A stretch of DNA of 7,334 bases, taken from contig JAAZGM010000063.1 of assembly GCA_012511245.1 (NCBI GenBank), positions 1 through 7,334 of the forward strand, in the 5' to 3' direction. The DNA is from Methanomicrobiales archaeon (GTDB taxonomy: Archaea; Halobacteriota; Methanomicrobia; Methanomicrobiales; Methanoculleaceae). Below are positions 5,632 through 7,334 of this stretch, in pieces (positions within the stretch are counted from its first letter, which is position 1; each line of letters opens with the position of its first letter). The position numbers and the translations under genes were made by a program. The notes beneath the pieces are model-generated. The model was not told the origin of the DNA and did not search any database. It saw only the letters and a list, made by a program, of their open reading frames with translations.

Positions 5632-7334
5632 CGAAGATACGGGTCCTCGACCCGGATACCGTGAACCAGATCGCCGCCGGCGAGGTCGTGGAACGGCCGG
5701 CATCGGTGGTGAAGGAACTCATGGAGAACGCGATCGATGCGGGTGCGACGAGCATCCTCCTCGACGTCGCGACGGATATGGCGGGGGTAGCAAAGATCCG
5801 GGTGACCGATAACGGTGAGGGGATGACGGCGGAGGAGGCGGTGCTCGCGTTCCATCCCCACGCGACGAGCAAGATCCGGGATATCGACGACCTCTCGGCG
5901 ATCAGGACACTCGGGTTCCGGGGGGAGGCGCTCGCGAGCATCGCCGCCGTCGCTGAGGTGACGATGATCACCCGCTCGCGGGGAGGGGGAGCGCTCGCCG
6001 GGACGCGGGTTGTTGTCAGGGGCGGCGAGGTCGTGGAGAAGAGCGAGGTCGGGGCGCCGGAGGGGACGACGATCGCGGTGGAGCGGCTCTTCTACAACAC
6101 CCCCGCCCGCCGGAAGTTCTTGAAGAGCAGGAACACCGAACTCGCCCACATCTACGCCGTCGTCGAGAGTCTCGCCCTCGCCCACGGCGAGGTCGCCTTC
6201 CGGGTGGTGCACAACGGGAGGGAGCGGATGGCGACCCAGCGGTCGGGAGGGGCTCTGACGACCATCGCGGGGCTCTACGGCGCAGAACTCGCGCGATCGC
6301 TCATCCCGGTCGAAGGGAGGCTCCCGTTCCTCCGTATCGGCGGCTACATCTCCCGGCCAACGGAGAGCCGGGGAAGCCCATCGCAGATATCCGTCAGCAT
6401 CAACGGGAGGAGCATCTCCTCCCGGCCGATCGCCGCCGCTGTCCGGGAGGGATACGGCACCCTCCTCCCGAAGGACCGCTACCCGGTGGCGTTCATCGAA
6501 CTCTCGATCGATACCAATCTTGTGGACGTCAACGTCCACCCGACCAAACGGGAGGTCCGCCTCTCCCGCGAGCGGGAGATAACGGGGGCGGTTGCGGCCG
6601 CGGTGGAAGAAGCGCTCGCCGGGCACGACCTTGCGCGCGAGACACCGGCCGCCCCGGTGCAACAGCAGCAGTTCGTCCCTGGCGGGGCCGAACCGACACC
6701 GCCGCCGGTCGCCGAGACGGGGGCGTCCTACACGCCCGGCCACCGGGAACTCACGCTCTCCGATAAGCAACTCCGCCGGACGGAGACGGAAGGGGAAGAG
6801 AACCTCCTCCCCCCGATGGAGCCGATCGGCCAGGTGGCCGCGACCTACATCGTGGCGGAGGGGGCCGACGGCACCCTCTACCTCATCGACCAGCACGCGG
6901 CGCACGAACGCATCCTCTACGATCAGGTCGCGGAGCAGCGCGACCGGGAGGCCGGGGTGCAGGAACTGATCGCGCCGGTCATCCTCTCCCTCCCCCCGAA
7001 GGAGGCGGCCGCGCTCCGTGATGCGATCCCCCTCCTCGCGGACGGCGGGTTCACCGTCGAGGAGTTCGGCCGGGATACCTTCGCCGTCCGTGCGGTTCCC
7101 GCCGCCCTCGGCGTGGTCGAGGACCCGGGAGAGATCCGGGAGACGATCGCCGATCTTCTCGACGATAATCCCCGCACCACCCCCGACCGGCGTGAAACGG
7201 TCACCTGCATCGTCGCCTGCAGGGGTGCGGTGAAGGCCGGCGCACGCCTCACGCCCGAACAGCAGAAACGCCTCCTCGAACAGCTTGCCCGGACAAAGAC
7301 TCCCTGGACCTGCCCGCACGGGAGGCCGACGGTC
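5628..7334 (+). CDS. mutL: DNA mismatch repair endonuclease MutL (3' end cut by window)
   Basis: Partial MutL: 569 codons remain open to the window edge, and by family comparison only about 10-30 residues are missing. MutL dimers are recruited by MutS and, in organisms without MutH, nick the error-containing strand. Seen: GHKL ATPase motifs KELMENAIDAGA (29-40), DNGEGM (61-66), HATSKI (78-83) and GFRGEALASI (96-105); NTPARRKFL (157-165); NVHPTKREV (302-310); a low-complexity linker about 333-395 with QQQQ at 345-348; then the dimerisation/endonuclease domain with DQHAAHERILYD (421-432), QELIAP (445-450), ACR (530-532) and CPHGRP (562-567). The metal motif DQHA(X)2E(X)4E ends in Asp (D432) instead of Glu; otherwise the endonuclease set is complete. 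The start ATG overlaps the mutS stop (ATGA); GGAG 10 nt upstream (5614-5617) and GGGAG (5621-5625) may help, so translational coupling is likely. No stop or frameshift was seen when I translated the frame by hand. Confidence 0.96.
   Translation, partial: MTKIRVLDPDTVNQIAAGEVVERPASVVKELMENAIDAGATSILLDVATDMAGVAKIRVTDNGEGMTAEEAVLAFHPHATSKIRDIDDLSAIRTLGFRGEALASIAAVAEVTMITRSRGGGALAGTRVVVRGGEVVEKSEVGAPEGTTIAVERLFYNTPARRKFLKSRNTELAHIYAVVESLALAHGEVAFRVVHNGRERMATQRSGGALTTIAGLYGAELARSLIPVEGRLPFLRIGGYISRPTESRGSPSQISVSINGRSISSRPIAAAVREGYGTLLPKDRYPVAFIELSIDTNLVDVNVHPTKREVRLSREREITGAVAAAVEEALAGHDLARETPAAPVQQQQFVPGGAEPTPPPVAETGASYTPGHRELTLSDKQLRRTETEGEENLLPPMEPIGQVAATYIVAEGADGTLYLIDQHAAHERILYDQVAEQRDREAGVQELIAPVILSLPPKEAAALRDAIPLLADGGFTVEEFGRDTFAVRAVPAALGVVEDPGEIRETIADLLDDNPRTTPDRRETVTCIVACRGAVKAGARLTPEQQKRLLEQLARTKTPWTCPHGRPTV

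Noticed and set aside
3898..5703. 601-codon open frame on the minus strand opposite mutS
   Set aside because: It is an antisense shadow: its Arg/Asp/Gly-rich product matches no family, and the plus strand encodes an intact MutS.
6609..6819. QQQQ and Pro-rich segment of mutL as a frameshift or inserted repeat
   Set aside because: The frame stays open and the segment lies in the linker between ATPase and endonuclease domains, which is variable and disordered throughout the MutL family.
5598..7319. 573-codon open frame on the minus strand opposite mutL
   Set aside because: It is an antisense shadow of mutL, whose plus-strand frame is uninterrupted and carries every MutL motif.

Overview
The window is GC-rich (by eye roughly 60-65 %) and almost fully coding. 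It looks like chromosomal DNA of a methanogenic archaeon, most likely Methanomicrobiales and Methanoculleus-like. I infer this from the short methanogen/archaeal-type LeuC and LeuD subunits, ribosome binding sites matching the archaeal anti-Shine-Dalgarno (GGAGGTG type), and codon use strongly biased to GC-ending codons. The species call comes from family resemblance only, without a database search.

There are two divergent gene groups. Minus strand, from about 2868 down to 14: leuC, leuD, leuB, packed with a 3-bp gap and then a 16-bp overlap. These encode the two subunits of isopropylmalate (or related 2-hydroxyacid) isomerase and a decarboxylating dehydrogenase. Together they perform the second and third steps of leucine synthesis, and possibly the matching steps from citramalate to 2-oxobutyrate for isoleucine. 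Methanogens also carry homologous enzymes for coenzyme B synthesis; the specificity residues seen here favour the leucine/isoleucine role. leuA is not in the window.

Plus strand, 3013 to the right edge: mutS and mutL, overlapping by 4 bp (ATGA), a complete-looking MutS1 and a MutL with a latent-endonuclease C-terminus that is cut off by the window end just after its CPHGRP motif. They form a MutH-independent, bacterial-type mismatch repair pair: MutS finds the mismatch and MutL nicks the strand.

The only non-coding stretch is the 144-bp divergent intergenic region (2869-3012). It holds a TATA-like element for leuC bracketed by CCGGAC repeats, a compound palindrome upstream of mutS, and a clear mutS ribosome binding site. 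No RNA genes, mobile elements or CRISPR arrays were seen. I do not see a new multi-gene system; the points worth checking are residue-level (cofactor signature in LeuB, specificity loop in LeuD, metal-site and clamp-binding motifs in MutL) and the regulatory architecture between the operons.
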